Positions 31,725 through 41,279 of a stretch of 64,000 nt of DNA are shown piece after piece (position 1 is the stretch's first letter; each line of letters opens with the position of its first letter). The notes beneath the pieces were generated by a model. It was not told where the DNA came from. It saw only the letters and a program-made list of their open reading frames with translations, and ran no database searches. The position numbers were made by a program, and so were the translations under genes. Origin of the DNA: CAZYQW01 sp964649825 (GTDB lineage: Bacteria > Planctomycetota > B15-G4 > JADJEK01); NCBI GenBank assembly GCA_964649825.1, contig CAZYQW010000130.1, positions 1 through 64,000 of the forward strand, in the 5' to 3' direction.

Positions 31725-33773
31725 TCAGTTCACCAGCATCGGTGCGGCGATGATCGACACGACGCACATCAGCTTGATGAGGATGTTGATCGACGGTCCC
31801 GACGTGTCCTTGAACGGGTCGCCCACGGTGTCACCCACGACGGCCGCCTTGTGCGAAGGAGAACCCTTGCCGCCGTGCCGGCCGCCTTCGATGTACTTCT
31901 TCGCGTTGTCCCAAGCGCCGCCCGCGTTCGCCATGAAGATCGCGAGGAGAACGCCCGTGACCGTGGCGCCCGCGAGCATGCCGCCCAGCGCCGGAAGACC
32001 AAGGAAATAGCCAACGAGCAGCGGCGAGACCACTGCGAGCACGCCGGGCAGGATCATCTCGCGGATCGCGCCCTTCGTCGAGATCGCGACGCACTTGCCG
32101 TACTCGGGCTCGCCCGTCCCCTCGAGGATGCCGGGGATCGTGCGGAACTGGCGGCGCACCTCCTCGATCATCGCGTTCGCCGCGCGGCCGACCGCGAGCA
32201 TCGTCAGCGACGCGAACAGGAACGGCAGCATCCCACCGATCAGCATCCCCGAGAGGGTCCGGACGTTGGCGATCGACAAATCGACCGCGGCGAGGTCCGA
32301 GACCTCGATGAACGAGTGGAACAGCGCGAGCGCGGTCAACGCGGCCGAGCCGATCGCGAAGCCTTTCCCGATCGCCGCCGTCGTGTTGCCCGCCGCGTCG
32401 AGGGCGTCGGTCCGTTCCCGGACCTGCGGATCCTGGTGCGTCATCTCCGCCAGGCCACCCGCGTTGTCCGCGACCGGGCCGTACGCGTCGACCCCAAGCG
32501 AGATCCCGAGCGTGGAGAGCATTCCCACCGCCGAGATCGAAACGCCATAGATGCCGGCCATGTTGTAGGCGACGAAGCAGGCGAGCGCGATCAGGATGAG
32601 CGGCATCCACGTCGACTTCATGCCGACCGCGAGGCCCTGGATGATGTTGGTCGCCGCCCCGGTCTCGCTCTGCCGTGCGATCTCGTGCACCGGACGCCTC
32701 GTCGTCGTCGTGTAGTACTCGGTGATCAACCCGATCAACACTCCGAGCAAGAGCCCGGAGAGGATCGATCCGTACACGCCCCACCGGCTCCATCCATCCT
32801 CGAACCCGGCCGCCTTGCCCGCCGCCACCAGCGATTCCTCCGGCAGGAACGACACGGCGACCGCGGCGCCGACCGCGAAGACGGCCGATGCGAACCAGAG
32901 CCCCTTGTGGAGCGCGGTCCCGAGCTTCGACTCGTCGTCGGTATAGACGAAACGCCGTCCGAGGATCGAGCCGATCGTGCCGATCGCGGCGAGCACCAGC
33001 GGCAGCACCAGCATGTAGCGGTGATCGTCGAGCGGGAGCCCCGCATCGCTGACGTAAGCCGCTCCAAGGACCATCGTTGCGATGATCGAACCGACGTACG
33101 ACTCGAACAGGTCGGCGCCCATTCCCGCGACGTCGCCGACGTTGTCGCCGACGTTGTCGGCGATCGTGGCCGGGTTGCGCGGATCGTCCTCTGGGATGCC
33201 CGCCTCGACCTTGCCGACGAGGTCCGCACCGACGTCGGCCGCCTTGGTGTAGATGCCACCGCCGACGCGCGCGAAGAGAGCGATGGAGGACGCGCCGAAC
33301 GAGTAGCCGAAGATCGCCTGGACGTCGTCGAACGCCAGATAGAAGATGCAGATGCCCGCGAGCCCGAGCCCGACCACCGTCAGCCCCATCACCATCCCGC
33401 TCTGGAACGCGAGCTGGAGCGCCGGGCCGAGGCCGGTCTTCGCCTGCTCGGTGGTCCGAACCGCGGCGCGGGTCGCCGTGTGCATGCCGAAGTAGCCCGC
33501 GATGGCCGAGAAGACGGCACCGCTGACGAACGCGATCGCCGTTGCCTTCTGATCCCCCAGGACCAATGCGAACGCGATGACGACCACGAAGATCGAGAGG
33601 ACTTTGTACTCGGTCACGAGGAACGCGCGGGCGCCGTCCTGGATGTAGCCGGCGATCTTCCGCATCTTCTCGTCGCCATCCGGCTTCTGCATGATGTCGG
33701 TGAAGAGGAGGAACGCGTAGCCGATCGCAGCGAGCGAAACGACGAGAGCAACAAGAGATAACGCGGTCGCCAT
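31725..33773 (-). CDS. hppA: Membrane-bound ion-translocating pyrophosphatase
   Basis: 682-residue polytopic protein that couples pyrophosphate hydrolysis to ion export. Signature segments: GGGIYTKAADVGADLVGKVE, EDDPRNPATIADNVGDNVGD, and the C-terminal SHKAAVVGDTVGDPFKDTSG. In the loop AAGNTTAAIGKGFAIGSAAL the positions that define subclass are Ala and Gly, as in K+-dependent pumps (Lys would mark the K+-independent class). Ion choice, H+ or Na+, cannot be settled here. Ubiquitous in Planctomycetota and other lineages with low ATP budgets. ATG at 33773; the gene is followed closely by rsfS. Confidence 0.93.
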   Translation of the reverse strand: MATALSLVALVVSLAAIGYAFLLFTDIMQKPDGDEKMRKIAGYIQDGARAFLVTEYKVLSIFVVVIAFALVLGDQKATAIAFVSGAVFSAIAGYFGMHTATRAAVRTTEQAKTGLGPALQLAFQSGMVMGLTVVGLGLAGICIFYLAFDDVQAIFGYSFGASSIALFARVGGGIYTKAADVGADLVGKVEAGIPEDDPRNPATIADNVGDNVGDVAGMGADLFESYVGSIIATMVLGAAYVSDAGLPLDDHRYMLVLPLVLAAIGTIGSILGRRFVYTDDESKLGTALHKGLWFASAVFAVGAAVAVSFLPEESLVAAGKAAGFEDGWSRWGVYGSILSGLLLGVLIGLITEYYTTTTRRPVHEIARQSETGAATNIIQGLAVGMKSTWMPLILIALACFVAYNMAGIYGVSISAVGMLSTLGISLGVDAYGPVADNAGGLAEMTHQDPQVRERTDALDAAGNTTAAIGKGFAIGSAALTALALFHSFIEVSDLAAVDLSIANVRTLSGMLIGGMLPFLFASLTMLAVGRAANAMIEEVRRQFRTIPGILEGTGEPEYGKCVAISTKGAIREMILPGVLAVVSPLLVGYFLGLPALGGMLAGATVTGVLLAIFMANAGGAWDNAKKYIEGGRHGGKGSPSHKAAVVGDTVGDPFKDTSGPSINILIKLMCVVSIIAAPMLVN

Positions 33774-33893
33774 GTTTGCGGGGTTCCCTGGATCGGACCG
33801 GTGTCAACGTGGTCGGTGATTGTCGGAAAATGGGCGCAGCAAGCTATCCCCTACGCGGGCGGAATTCAAGCGACCAAAGACCAGACGATGCCG

Positions 33894-35600
33894 TCAGCGC
33901 GCCCGGCGGAGCAGCACGAACCCCTGCGATCCGCCATCGTCGGGCGGGAGCAGGCGCTCCAGATGCCAGTCGAACTTCGAGACCCTGGGGAGATCGTCCC
34001 GCGGCCGGACGACCGAGACGTTGCCGAATCGGCGTCCGATCGCGTCCCAAACCCGTTCGTCCTCGATGGGAGAGGGCTGCACCACCCGAATCCGCGAACC
34101 CTGCTCGAGCAGGTAGCTCTTCAGCTCGATCGGCGCCACGACCGCCTCGAGCGGGAGGCCCCGGAGCCCCCCCGCCGCGCGCGACAGCTCGGCCTGGACC
34201 CGGCGATCGGCCGCTTCGGTCCCGTGCTTGCCGAACGGGTCGGGGGCGAGGATCGCGTCGTAGTACGTCGTCCTCGTGCCCGACGCCGCGAACAGGACGA
34301 CCTGGGCCGCGACGAACGGCACGATCACCGCCGCCGCGCCGATCGGACGGCCCGAGCGCCGGAGCCAGGGCACGATCGACGCCGCCGCGGCGATCAACAG
34401 GATCATCCCGTCGATCGCCGATCCCCGCAGCATCCGCTCGATCGCGACCAACACGAGCCCCAGCCCGACGAGCCGGAGCCACCACCGGTCCGTCCGCCCC
34501 ACGTCGCTCCAGAGAGCGCGGCCGGCGAGGACGAGCACGAGGGGCAGCAACGGCACGAAGTAGCGGAACTTGCACGCGGGCCAGAGCAGCATCGAAAGGA
34601 GGTGGAACGACGCGAACGCGATCAGCACGAGCGCACCCCGATCCCCCTCCGTGCGTCCGCGCCGCCATGCCGAGCGCGCGCCGATGACGGCAGCGCCGAG
34701 CACCGTCGTCATCCAGAGCGGCGCCTGGAGCGCGACGAACCGGACGTTCACGACGAGGTTCCGCGCGAGGTTCTCCACCAGCGTGCCGAGATCAGGACCG
34801 TCGAGGACCAGGCGGAGCCGATCCCCCGCTTCGACGAGCGACGCGGTCGCCCCCATCCGCCATCGCAGGTAGAGCGGGTTGACCGAGAAGAACGGGTCGC
34901 CGAACACCTGCAGGTTCCGCCACCACCACGGGGCCACCGCGAGCACGAACCCCGCCCCGATCGCCGCCGCGTCGCGCAGTCCCCGTCCGGGACGCCCCCA
35001 TCCCGCCAGGACCGTCGCGAGCAGCGCGGCCGGCATGAGGGCCAACGCCTGGTGATTCGTCAGGTAGGCCAGCCCGAGCGCGACGCCGCCCAGGAACGCG
35101 CGCCCGACCCCGGGCCCGAGCAACGCGAGCAGCGCGACGAGTCCGAACAGCGCGTGCTGGGTGTAGATCGACCCGTTCCCCGCGAAGTCGGAGAGGAGGA
35201 ACGACGCCGCGCCGAGCGCGACCACGACCCGGGCCGCCCACGGGTCGGCCATCCGCCGCGCGACGAGACCGAGCAGCACGAGGAGGAGGAGGCCGCACGC
35301 GAGCGACGTCAGCCGCAGCGCGTCGTACGCGTCCTCGACGAACGGGCGCACGATCGACGCGAGCAGGATCGCCAGGGGCGGATGCTGGTCGGCCGGGTAG
35401 CCCGGGGCGTCGTCGACGCGGGGGTAGAGATCGACCGACCGCTCGAGCGGGGTGCGGAGTCCTTCGCCGCGACCCCACGACTCGAGCGTGAGGAGATCGA
35501 GGTGGACGTCGCCGTGCGGCAGCTCGTTCCATCGGACGGCGGCGACGCGGGCGGCGAGACCGACCAGAACGAGAAGGAGGAGCCACCAGCGGAGCTTCAC
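33894..35600 (-). CDS. PMT/ArnT-like polytopic glycosyltransferase
   Basis: 568-residue integral membrane protein with about ten predicted helices, e.g. WWLLLLVLVGLAARVA, GLLLLVLLGLVARRMA, AFLGGVALGLAYLTNHQALA. The first loop contains HGDVHLDLLTLESWGRGEG and DDAPGYPADQHPPLAILLAS, with Asp/Glu residues where GT-C (protein O-mannosyl- or Ara4N-type) enzymes place the catalytic pair. The C-terminal soluble domain starts around residue 480. The start is GTG at 35600, directly before the first hydrophobic helix. It probably transfers a lipid-linked sugar to an envelope target; the donor and acceptor are not known. 68 nt separate it from the protease gene. Confidence 0.72.
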   Translation of the reverse strand: MKLRWWLLLLVLVGLAARVAAVRWNELPHGDVHLDLLTLESWGRGEGLRTPLERSVDLYPRVDDAPGYPADQHPPLAILLASIVRPFVEDAYDALRLTSLACGLLLLVLLGLVARRMADPWAARVVVALGAASFLLSDFAGNGSIYTQHALFGLVALLALLGPGVGRAFLGGVALGLAYLTNHQALALMPAALLATVLAGWGRPGRGLRDAAAIGAGFVLAVAPWWWRNLQVFGDPFFSVNPLYLRWRMGATASLVEAGDRLRLVLDGPDLGTLVENLARNLVVNVRFVALQAPLWMTTVLGAAVIGARSAWRRGRTEGDRGALVLIAFASFHLLSMLLWPACKFRYFVPLLPLVLVLAGRALWSDVGRTDRWWLRLVGLGLVLVAIERMLRGSAIDGMILLIAAAASIVPWLRRSGRPIGAAAVIVPFVAAQVVLFAASGTRTTYYDAILAPDPFGKHGTEAADRRVQAELSRAAGGLRGLPLEAVVAPIELKSYLLEQGSRIRVVQPSPIEDERVWDAIGRRFGNVSVVRPRDDLPRVSKFDWHLERLLPPDDGGSQGFVLLRRAR

Positions 35601-35668
35601 GCGAGGAGGATATCGGCGGCGGCTCCGAATCCAGCCCGCATTCTCCGCCTCCGGCGGCCGGCGGATGG

Positions 35669-36511
35669 TCAGGCGCACGAACGGCGGGCGCGCGCGACCA
35701 TCAGGAAGAACGCCAGAGGAAGGACGGCGATCGTCGCCACGAACATCCCGCCGGCGAGCGCCTGTACGGAGCAGTCGAGCACGTCCTCGGCGGCGCGGAT
35801 GAGGTCGTTCGTCATGCCGAACGAACCGCTGCCGTAGTAGTGGATCAGGGCCTCGAGGCTCGTCATCAGCCCGAAGAAGAGCGTCGCGTTCCTCCAGAGG
35901 AGGTACCACGCCACGGTGGCGTAGAGCCCGCGCTCGAGCGTTCCGCGCGCATGAACCGCGGCGGCGCGCAGAAGCGCCAGGAAGGCGAACACGAGCTCGC
36001 CGCCGTGGCCCATCAGCAGGAACGCGAGCTCGCGCCAGCGGTGGGAGAACGCGATCATCGGCACGACGACCGCGAGGACGCCGCACGCGATCGCCTGCGC
36101 CTTCGACTCGTGCCGGCGATGCCACGCCAGCGCCCCGAGCCCGGCCGCGATCGCGAAGACGAGCCACGGCTCCTGAGCGGAGTGCACCGCGGCCGCGTGC
36201 CCGTCGAGCCGAATCGCCGGGAAGGCCGGCATGCCGCACGCCCAGGCCATCGCCGAATGGCCCATCTCGTGGACGAGCGACGCGAGGAACCACCCCATGA
36301 AAGAGAAGACCGGAAGCGCGAACACCTGCGCCGCGAGCGCGGACACGATCAGCAGCTTCCACGGCAGGCCGAGGGCCGGCCCGAACGAGAGCGTCACCGT
36401 GTTCGGGCGCGCCGGTCGACCCGTGACGACCTTGACCTCGGCCCGGTCGAGCGCGATCGAGGAGCGGGGACGGGCGCGCGGCGGCTCGGTCGGCGTCTCG
36501 GGGCGAACCAT
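35669..36511 (-). CDS. M50-like membrane metalloprotease family protein
   Basis: 280-residue membrane protein. The motif SLVHEMGHSAMAW contains HExxH, embedded in a hydrophobic helix, as in site-2 proteases; a second Asp-bearing loop of the usual NxxPxxxxDG type is not clear. About six further helices follow (ELAFLLMGHGGELVFAFLAL, ALAGGMFVATIAVLPLAFF). The N-terminal 30 residues are basic and Pro-rich. It resembles the uncharacterised membrane proteins that often keep only the zinc motif. It may act on membrane substrates, or the motif may be a relic. It lies just upstream of the glycosyltransferase gene and downstream of the FG-GAP gene; no coupling overlap. Confidence 0.6.
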   Translation of the reverse strand: MVRPETPTEPPRARPRSSIALDRAEVKVVTGRPARPNTVTLSFGPALGLPWKLLIVSALAAQVFALPVFSFMGWFLASLVHEMGHSAMAWACGMPAFPAIRLDGHAAAVHSAQEPWLVFAIAAGLGALAWHRRHESKAQAIACGVLAVVVPMIAFSHRWRELAFLLMGHGGELVFAFLALLRAAAVHARGTLERGLYATVAWYLLWRNATLFFGLMTSLEALIHYYGSGSFGMTNDLIRAAEDVLDCSVQALAGGMFVATIAVLPLAFFLMVARARRSCA

Positions 36512-36565
36512 CGCCCAGGAACATCGGCCGATACCGCCGCGAAACTCAACCGCCGAGCGCGGGTC

Positions 36566-38200
36566 TCAGCCGCCGACCAACGTGAGCGGGACGGCGTGGC
36601 TGGCCGCGGCCGCCGCCGCGCCGTCGAGGACGAGGAACGCGTGATCCAGCGTCAACCCGATCAGCGCCGGGGCGGCCAGCGGCATCACCGCGATCGCCGC
36701 TTGCGCGCGGCCGTTCGCGTCGAGCGTCCCGAACGTGTTCGACAGGGGCCCCTGGTTCGGGTGCGAGGCGGTGTAGAAGAGCCACGCGTCCGGGTTCAAC
36801 GGAAGGAACTGACCGAGCGCGGAAACGCCGGGGTCGATGCCGCTCGCGCTGCCGAGCACGAAGTAGGGCCGACCGGCGTGGTCGGGACCGACGTCGAGGC
36901 GGAGCGACTGCGCGCCCCCCGCCGAGAGCACCACCCGGTGGACGTCCGTCGTGAGCGCGAGGTCCCGGCTCGAATACACGCGGACCAGCGGCGCGTGGAA
37001 CATGCTCGCCGCGACGTCCGAATGGCTGACCGTGAAGTCCGGCGCCCCGTCGCCGTTCACGTCTCCGACGTCCGCGACGCCGCCGCCGAACCCGCCGCCG
37101 CCGACGTCCCCGTGCCGCGTGAACAGCGTCGCTCCGTCCCGGCCCGAGAACGCGCGAACGAACCCAGGCCCGCCGAAGAAGACCTCGTTCAGCCGCTGCG
37201 GCGCGCCGACGAGGAGGTCGACCGTCCCGTCGCCGTCGAGGTCGTCGATCGCGGTGGCCGCCGCTCCGAAGAAGTCGCCGGTCTCCCCGGCGAGCGCGAG
37301 CACGAGGTCGCCGGTCCGACCCGAGAAGACGTGAACGTAGCCGGGCGGCGACTCGAGCCACGTCTGCGGCGCGCCGACGATCACGTCGTCCACTCCGTCC
37401 CCGTCCACGTCCCCGGCGCGTGCGACCACGCTGCCGAACAGGCCGTTGAAGTCGACGTCGCCGAGTTGATGGACGAGCGATCCGTCCGCGCCGGAAAGCA
37501 CGAACGCCCGCCCCTTCGAACCGACGGAGAGGTCCGGGATGCCGTCCCCGGTCACGTCGGAGAGCGCGGCCACCGAGGTCGAGAAGAGGAGGTCGAAGAC
37601 CTGCGGGAGGACCGGGCTCACGACCTCGAACAACGGCTCTCCGTCGCCTCCGGAGTGGACGTAGAGGCGACCGAGTCCGCCGATCGGTTGGCCGTGCACC
37701 ACGGCCGTGTCGCTCGGTGCGGAGATCGCGAGGTCCAGGACGCCGTCGCCGTTCAAGTCCCCCAGCACGGTGACGTCGCTCGCGAACGACACGCTGTCGG
37801 CCGGGGCCGGGATCTTCACGATGACCGCGCCGCTCGGGCCGCCGGAGCGGATGATCACATCCCCCGACGCGTAGAAGGAGGTCGTGCTGACGAACTCCAT
37901 CAATCCATCGCCGTCGAGGTCGATGATCATGAGAGGAAGCTCGAGGCCGAGGGGCACCTGCTCGATCGCTTCGCCGTTTCGTCCCGAGATCAACGCCAGC
38001 GCGACGCTGCCCGACGTCCCGCCCACCGTGAAGTCGTCATGGCCGTCGCCGTTCACGTCGGCGAGCGGGATCACTTCGGCGACCCCGGACGCCGGCAGGA
38101 CGGGCGGAGCCAGTTGGTAGATGAGGTCCTGCGCGCCCGCGACCGGCAGGGCGGCGCCGGCGAGGAGGAGGAGAGCGACCGAGCGAATTCGATTCAGCAT
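36566..38200 (-). CDS. Secreted FG-GAP/VCBS-repeat protein
   Basis: 544 residues. Signal peptide MLNRIRSVALLLLAGAALPV with cleavage near residue 23. About seven FG-GAP-type repeats follow, each with a Ca-binding loop, e.g. ADVNGDGHDDFTVGG, GDLNGDGVLDLAISA, GDVDGDGVDDVIVGAP, GDVNGDGAPDFTVSH. These form an integrin-alpha-like beta-propeller. The final ~125 residues (VHRVVLSAGGAQSLRLDVGP ... VPLTLVGG) are not propeller-like; they form a separate C-terminal module seen in other secreted proteins of this type of genome. Likely cell-surface or exported. Confidence 0.85.
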   Translation of the reverse strand: MLNRIRSVALLLLAGAALPVAGAQDLIYQLAPPVLPASGVAEVIPLADVNGDGHDDFTVGGTSGSVALALISGRNGEAIEQVPLGLELPLMIIDLDGDGLMEFVSTTSFYASGDVIIRSGGPSGAVIVKIPAPADSVSFASDVTVLGDLNGDGVLDLAISAPSDTAVVHGQPIGGLGRLYVHSGGDGEPLFEVVSPVLPQVFDLLFSTSVAALSDVTGDGIPDLSVGSKGRAFVLSGADGSLVHQLGDVDFNGLFGSVVARAGDVDGDGVDDVIVGAPQTWLESPPGYVHVFSGRTGDLVLALAGETGDFFGAAATAIDDLDGDGTVDLLVGAPQRLNEVFFGGPGFVRAFSGRDGATLFTRHGDVGGGGFGGGVADVGDVNGDGAPDFTVSHSDVAASMFHAPLVRVYSSRDLALTTDVHRVVLSAGGAQSLRLDVGPDHAGRPYFVLGSASGIDPGVSALGQFLPLNPDAWLFYTASHPNQGPLSNTFGTLDANGRAQAAIAVMPLAAPALIGLTLDHAFLVLDGAAAAAASHAVPLTLVGG

Positions 38201-38269
38201 GGGGTGCGATCCGTTTCGTTGACGTACAGCGTGTCGTCGCTCACAAACGAGATCGCGGCGGCGGAGGGG

Positions 38270-40606
38270 TCACGGCGAGCCGACCTCCGCGGCCGGCGAA
38301 GAGCTCGCCGCCTCGAGCACCCTCCTGGCTCGCGCCATCAGGTCGGACGCCGGAAGCGCGTCGGACTCGTCCTCGAGGACGTCGCACGCGAGCGCGACCG
38401 CCTCCTCGCGTTCCCCCAGCATGAGGAGCGACTCGGCCAGACCGACCGCGGCGCGCAGCGTGCTCGCGTGCCGATCGCCGACGCGTTCGCGCGACGCGCG
38501 GAGCACGCCGCGGAAGGTCGCGACCGCCTCCTCGTACCTCTGCTGTCCTTGCTCGGCGGCGCCGATCCAGAAGCGCGTGATCAGGTTGAACGGGTGATCC
38601 TCGCCGAGCAGCGGCCCCCGCGCCCGGAGGACTTCATGGCTCAACGTCTCCGACTCCGCGAACCGACCGACGAGACAGAGGAGCGCCGCGTGGTTCTGGA
38701 CGGAGACGAGCGTGTCGAGGTTCCCTTCGCCGAACGTGGTCCTCATCGCCGCCGCCACGTCGCTCGCCCGCCCTACCGCCTCCTCGCTCCGGCCCGCGGC
38801 GGACAGAGCGGCGACGAGGTTGTTCAGATGCGCGATCGTCTCGATGGACCGAGTGCCGTAGCGCGCTTCGCTCAGGCGGCAGACGGCCTCGAGGATCGAG
38901 ACCGCCTCCGCCCCGCGACCGACTAGCTTGAGGCTGCACGCGTGGAGGTCCATCGCCGAGAGCGTCAACTTGTCATCGGCGCCGAACCGCGCCGACGCGC
39001 GCTCCACCACCTCTTCGAGGAGCCCGATCGCCTCGGCCGCTCGGTTCAGCTCGCCAAGGACGAGCGCGAGACGGTGTCGCGCGACGATGCGTTGCCGCTC
39101 GCGATCGTCATCGACCTGGTCGAGACACTCGACCGCGCGGCGCAGATGCGGCTCGGCCTCGAGCGGTCGGCCGAGGGCGCGCAGCGTCCAACCCACCGTC
39201 GCATGCAGGGCGCCGGCGACGCCGGGCTGGTCGACGAAGTCCCGATCGATGCCGCCGGCGACCGACGTCAGGAGATCGCGCACCGTCACGTCCGGCCCCG
39301 AATGCCACGGCTGCGCCGCGACGACCGCGTTCTGCAGGAAGTCGACGACCTGCTGAGCCTCCTGCGCCCTCGCCTCGGCCGCGCGACGGTGCCGCTCCGC
39401 CTCCGTCAATCCGAGGGCGAGCCCGATCGTGCCCATCACGAGCGCCGACGCGGCGAGCGCGGCGAGGGTCAGCGAGACGCGATGCCGCCGGAACAGCTTC
39501 GTCACGCGGTACCAGGTCGACGGAGGCCCGGCAAGCACCGGCTCGTGGGCCAGGGCGCGGCGAAGGTCGGCCCCCAGCTCGCCTCCCGTCGCGTAGCGGA
39601 ACTCCGGGTCGACGTCCGTCGCCTTCGCGATGATCCAGCCGACCTCGCGCTCGAGCCCCCCGCCCTCGCGCCGCGACGGTGGCGACGGCTCCGATCCCGC
39701 GTCCGAGACCCCATCGACCGCTTCCCGCCACGGCCGGCCGGCCACGAGCTCGTAGAGCACGGCGCCGAGCGAGTAGACGTCCCCGCGCAGGTCGATCCCG
39801 CTCGACGAGGCGTCCCGCTGCTCGGGGCTCATGTAGCGCAGCGTGCCGACCCGCTCGCCGGCCGCCGTAACGCGCGACTCCCCGCCGACCGCGCCCGCGA
39901 CGCCGAAGTCGATCACCTTGACGCGTCCGCCGGTTCCGACGAGCAGGTTGGCCGGCTTCAGGTCGCGGTGCATCAAGCCGCGCTGGTGAGCGTGCTGGAT
40001 CGCGTCGCACACGTCGAGGAACAGCCGGACGCGCCGCTCGAACGGCAGCCGTTCGTCGTCGCAGTACCGGTCGACGGGACGGGCGTGCTCGACCAGCTCC
40101 ATGACGAGGTACGGGGCCTCGACCGATCGCCCGCCGACGTCCTCCCGATGCACACCGGCCTCGAAGATCTGCGCGATGCTCGGATGGTTCAGCGACGCCA
40201 GCACCTCGCCCTCGACGCGGAAGCGGCGGCGGGCCGACGCGGACGGAAAGCCGATCCGCATCATCTTGAGCGCGACGCGGCGTCGCGGCCGCTCCTGCTC
40301 GGCCTCGTAGACGGTTCCCATGCCGCCGCTGCCGAGGACGCGACGGATCACGCAGGAGCCGACGCGCGCGCCGGCGACCGCGTCCGAGAGCCGCTCCTCG
40401 AGCCAGTCGTTGATGCGGGCCTCGCTCGGGAGGAGGTCGTCCTCGGTCGGATCGACGTCGAGGGCGACGAGGCGGAGGACCTCGTCGCAGAGCGCTTCGT
40501 CGCCGCCGCACTCGCGCTCGACGAACGCGCTCCGTCGCTCGGCCGGGAGATCGAGCGCCCCCTCGAGCAGCCGCCGGACCGTCCGCCATCGTTCAGGCGT
40601 CGGCAT
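38270..40606 (-). CDS. Ser/Thr protein kinase with C-terminal TPR domain (ECF partner)
   Basis: 778 residues. The kinase domain (about 84-360) has RRVLGSGGMGTVYEAEQE, lysine in VALKMM (K114), LMHRDLKPANLLV (D215) and KVIDFGVAG (D233). A short helical N-terminal domain (1-75) with RRLLEGALDLPAERRSAFVE is typical for kinases encoded next to ECF sigma factors. A transmembrane helix (about 375-400) leads to a large set of tetratricopeptide repeats with the spacing of TPR_10/12 units (LNNLVAALSAAGRSEEAVG, QNHAALLCLVGRFAESETLS). Start overlaps the sigma stop by 14 nt, so the pair is one unit. The kinase probably phosphorylates the sigma factor or a regulator. Confidence 0.88.
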   Translation of the reverse strand: MPTPERWRTVRRLLEGALDLPAERRSAFVERECGGDEALCDEVLRLVALDVDPTEDDLLPSEARINDWLEERLSDAVAGARVGSCVIRRVLGSGGMGTVYEAEQERPRRRVALKMMRIGFPSASARRRFRVEGEVLASLNHPSIAQIFEAGVHREDVGGRSVEAPYLVMELVEHARPVDRYCDDERLPFERRVRLFLDVCDAIQHAHQRGLMHRDLKPANLLVGTGGRVKVIDFGVAGAVGGESRVTAAGERVGTLRYMSPEQRDASSSGIDLRGDVYSLGAVLYELVAGRPWREAVDGVSDAGSEPSPPSRREGGGLEREVGWIIAKATDVDPEFRYATGGELGADLRRALAHEPVLAGPPSTWYRVTKLFRRHRVSLTLAALAASALVMGTIGLALGLTEAERHRRAAEARAQEAQQVVDFLQNAVVAAQPWHSGPDVTVRDLLTSVAGGIDRDFVDQPGVAGALHATVGWTLRALGRPLEAEPHLRRAVECLDQVDDDRERQRIVARHRLALVLGELNRAAEAIGLLEEVVERASARFGADDKLTLSAMDLHACSLKLVGRGAEAVSILEAVCRLSEARYGTRSIETIAHLNNLVAALSAAGRSEEAVGRASDVAAAMRTTFGEGNLDTLVSVQNHAALLCLVGRFAESETLSHEVLRARGPLLGEDHPFNLITRFWIGAAEQGQQRYEEAVATFRGVLRASRERVGDRHASTLRAAVGLAESLLMLGEREEAVALACDVLEDESDALPASDLMARARRVLEAASSSPAAEVGSP

Positions 40607-41204
40607 TCGAGTCCTCGCGCAGGAGTTCGTCGCGCAGCCAGATGCGAGCGCAGCGCCAGCCCCGCTTCACCGTCCGCTCCGAGATCCCGAGGACGTCCGA
40701 CGTCTCCTCGACCGTCATCCCCGCGAAGTAGCGCAGCTCGACGATCCGCGCCAGCCGCGGGTCGGCCGCGGCGAGCGACGAGAGCGCCTCGTCGAGCGCG
40801 AGCACCGACACGCGGTCCTCCTCGACGGCGATCGCGCCCTCGTCGAGCGACAGCCTCGTGCGCCCCCGCCCGCGCTTCTCGGTCGCTCGCGCCCGCGCGT
40901 GGTCGACGAGAACCGCGCGCATCGCCTGAGCCGCGAGCGCGAGGAAGTGCCGCCGATCCTGCCACCGTCGATCATCCGCGTCGACGATCCGCAGGAACGC
41001 CTCGTGCACGAGCGCCGTCGGCTGCAGCGTGTGGTCGGGCCCCTGTCGCGACATCGCACGGCTCGCGATCTGGTGAAGCTCCCCGTAGAGGAGCGGAAGC
41101 AGGCGACGCGTGGCGAGCGGGTCGCCACCGACGGCGCGCCGAAGAAGTGACTTGGCGTCGTCCACGCGGTTCTCGAGGCTCGGGTCCGGTCTGCGGCGGG
41201 GCAC
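40593..41204 (-). CDS. ECF sigma factor, planctomycete kinase-linked type
   Basis: 203-residue sigma factor of the subfamily described as TIGR02999. Region 2: LLPLLYGELHQIASRAMSRQ, TLQPTALVHEAFLRIVD, RRHFLALAAQAMRAVLVDHA. Region 4: DPRLARIVELRYFAGMTVEE, TSDVLGISERTVKRGWRCAR. The core is regular ECF; the C-terminus is short. It overlaps the downstream kinase gene (40593-40606). In this group the sigma factor is thought to be controlled by phosphorylation instead of by an anti-sigma factor. ATG at 41204 gives a short N-terminal tail before region 2. Its promoter and regulon are not visible here. Confidence 0.9.
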   Translation of the reverse strand: MPRRRPDPSLENRVDDAKSLLRRAVGGDPLATRRLLPLLYGELHQIASRAMSRQGPDHTLQPTALVHEAFLRIVDADDRRWQDRRHFLALAAQAMRAVLVDHARARATEKRGRGRTRLSLDEGAIAVEEDRVSVLALDEALSSLAAADPRLARIVELRYFAGMTVEETSDVLGISERTVKRGWRCARIWLRDELLREDSNADA

Positions 41205-41279
41205 TGGGCACAGCGCCCGTCAGTAGAACGGATTCGAGCCGATCTCGGGGCCAAATCGATCGCGACCCCGCGGCCGCCT

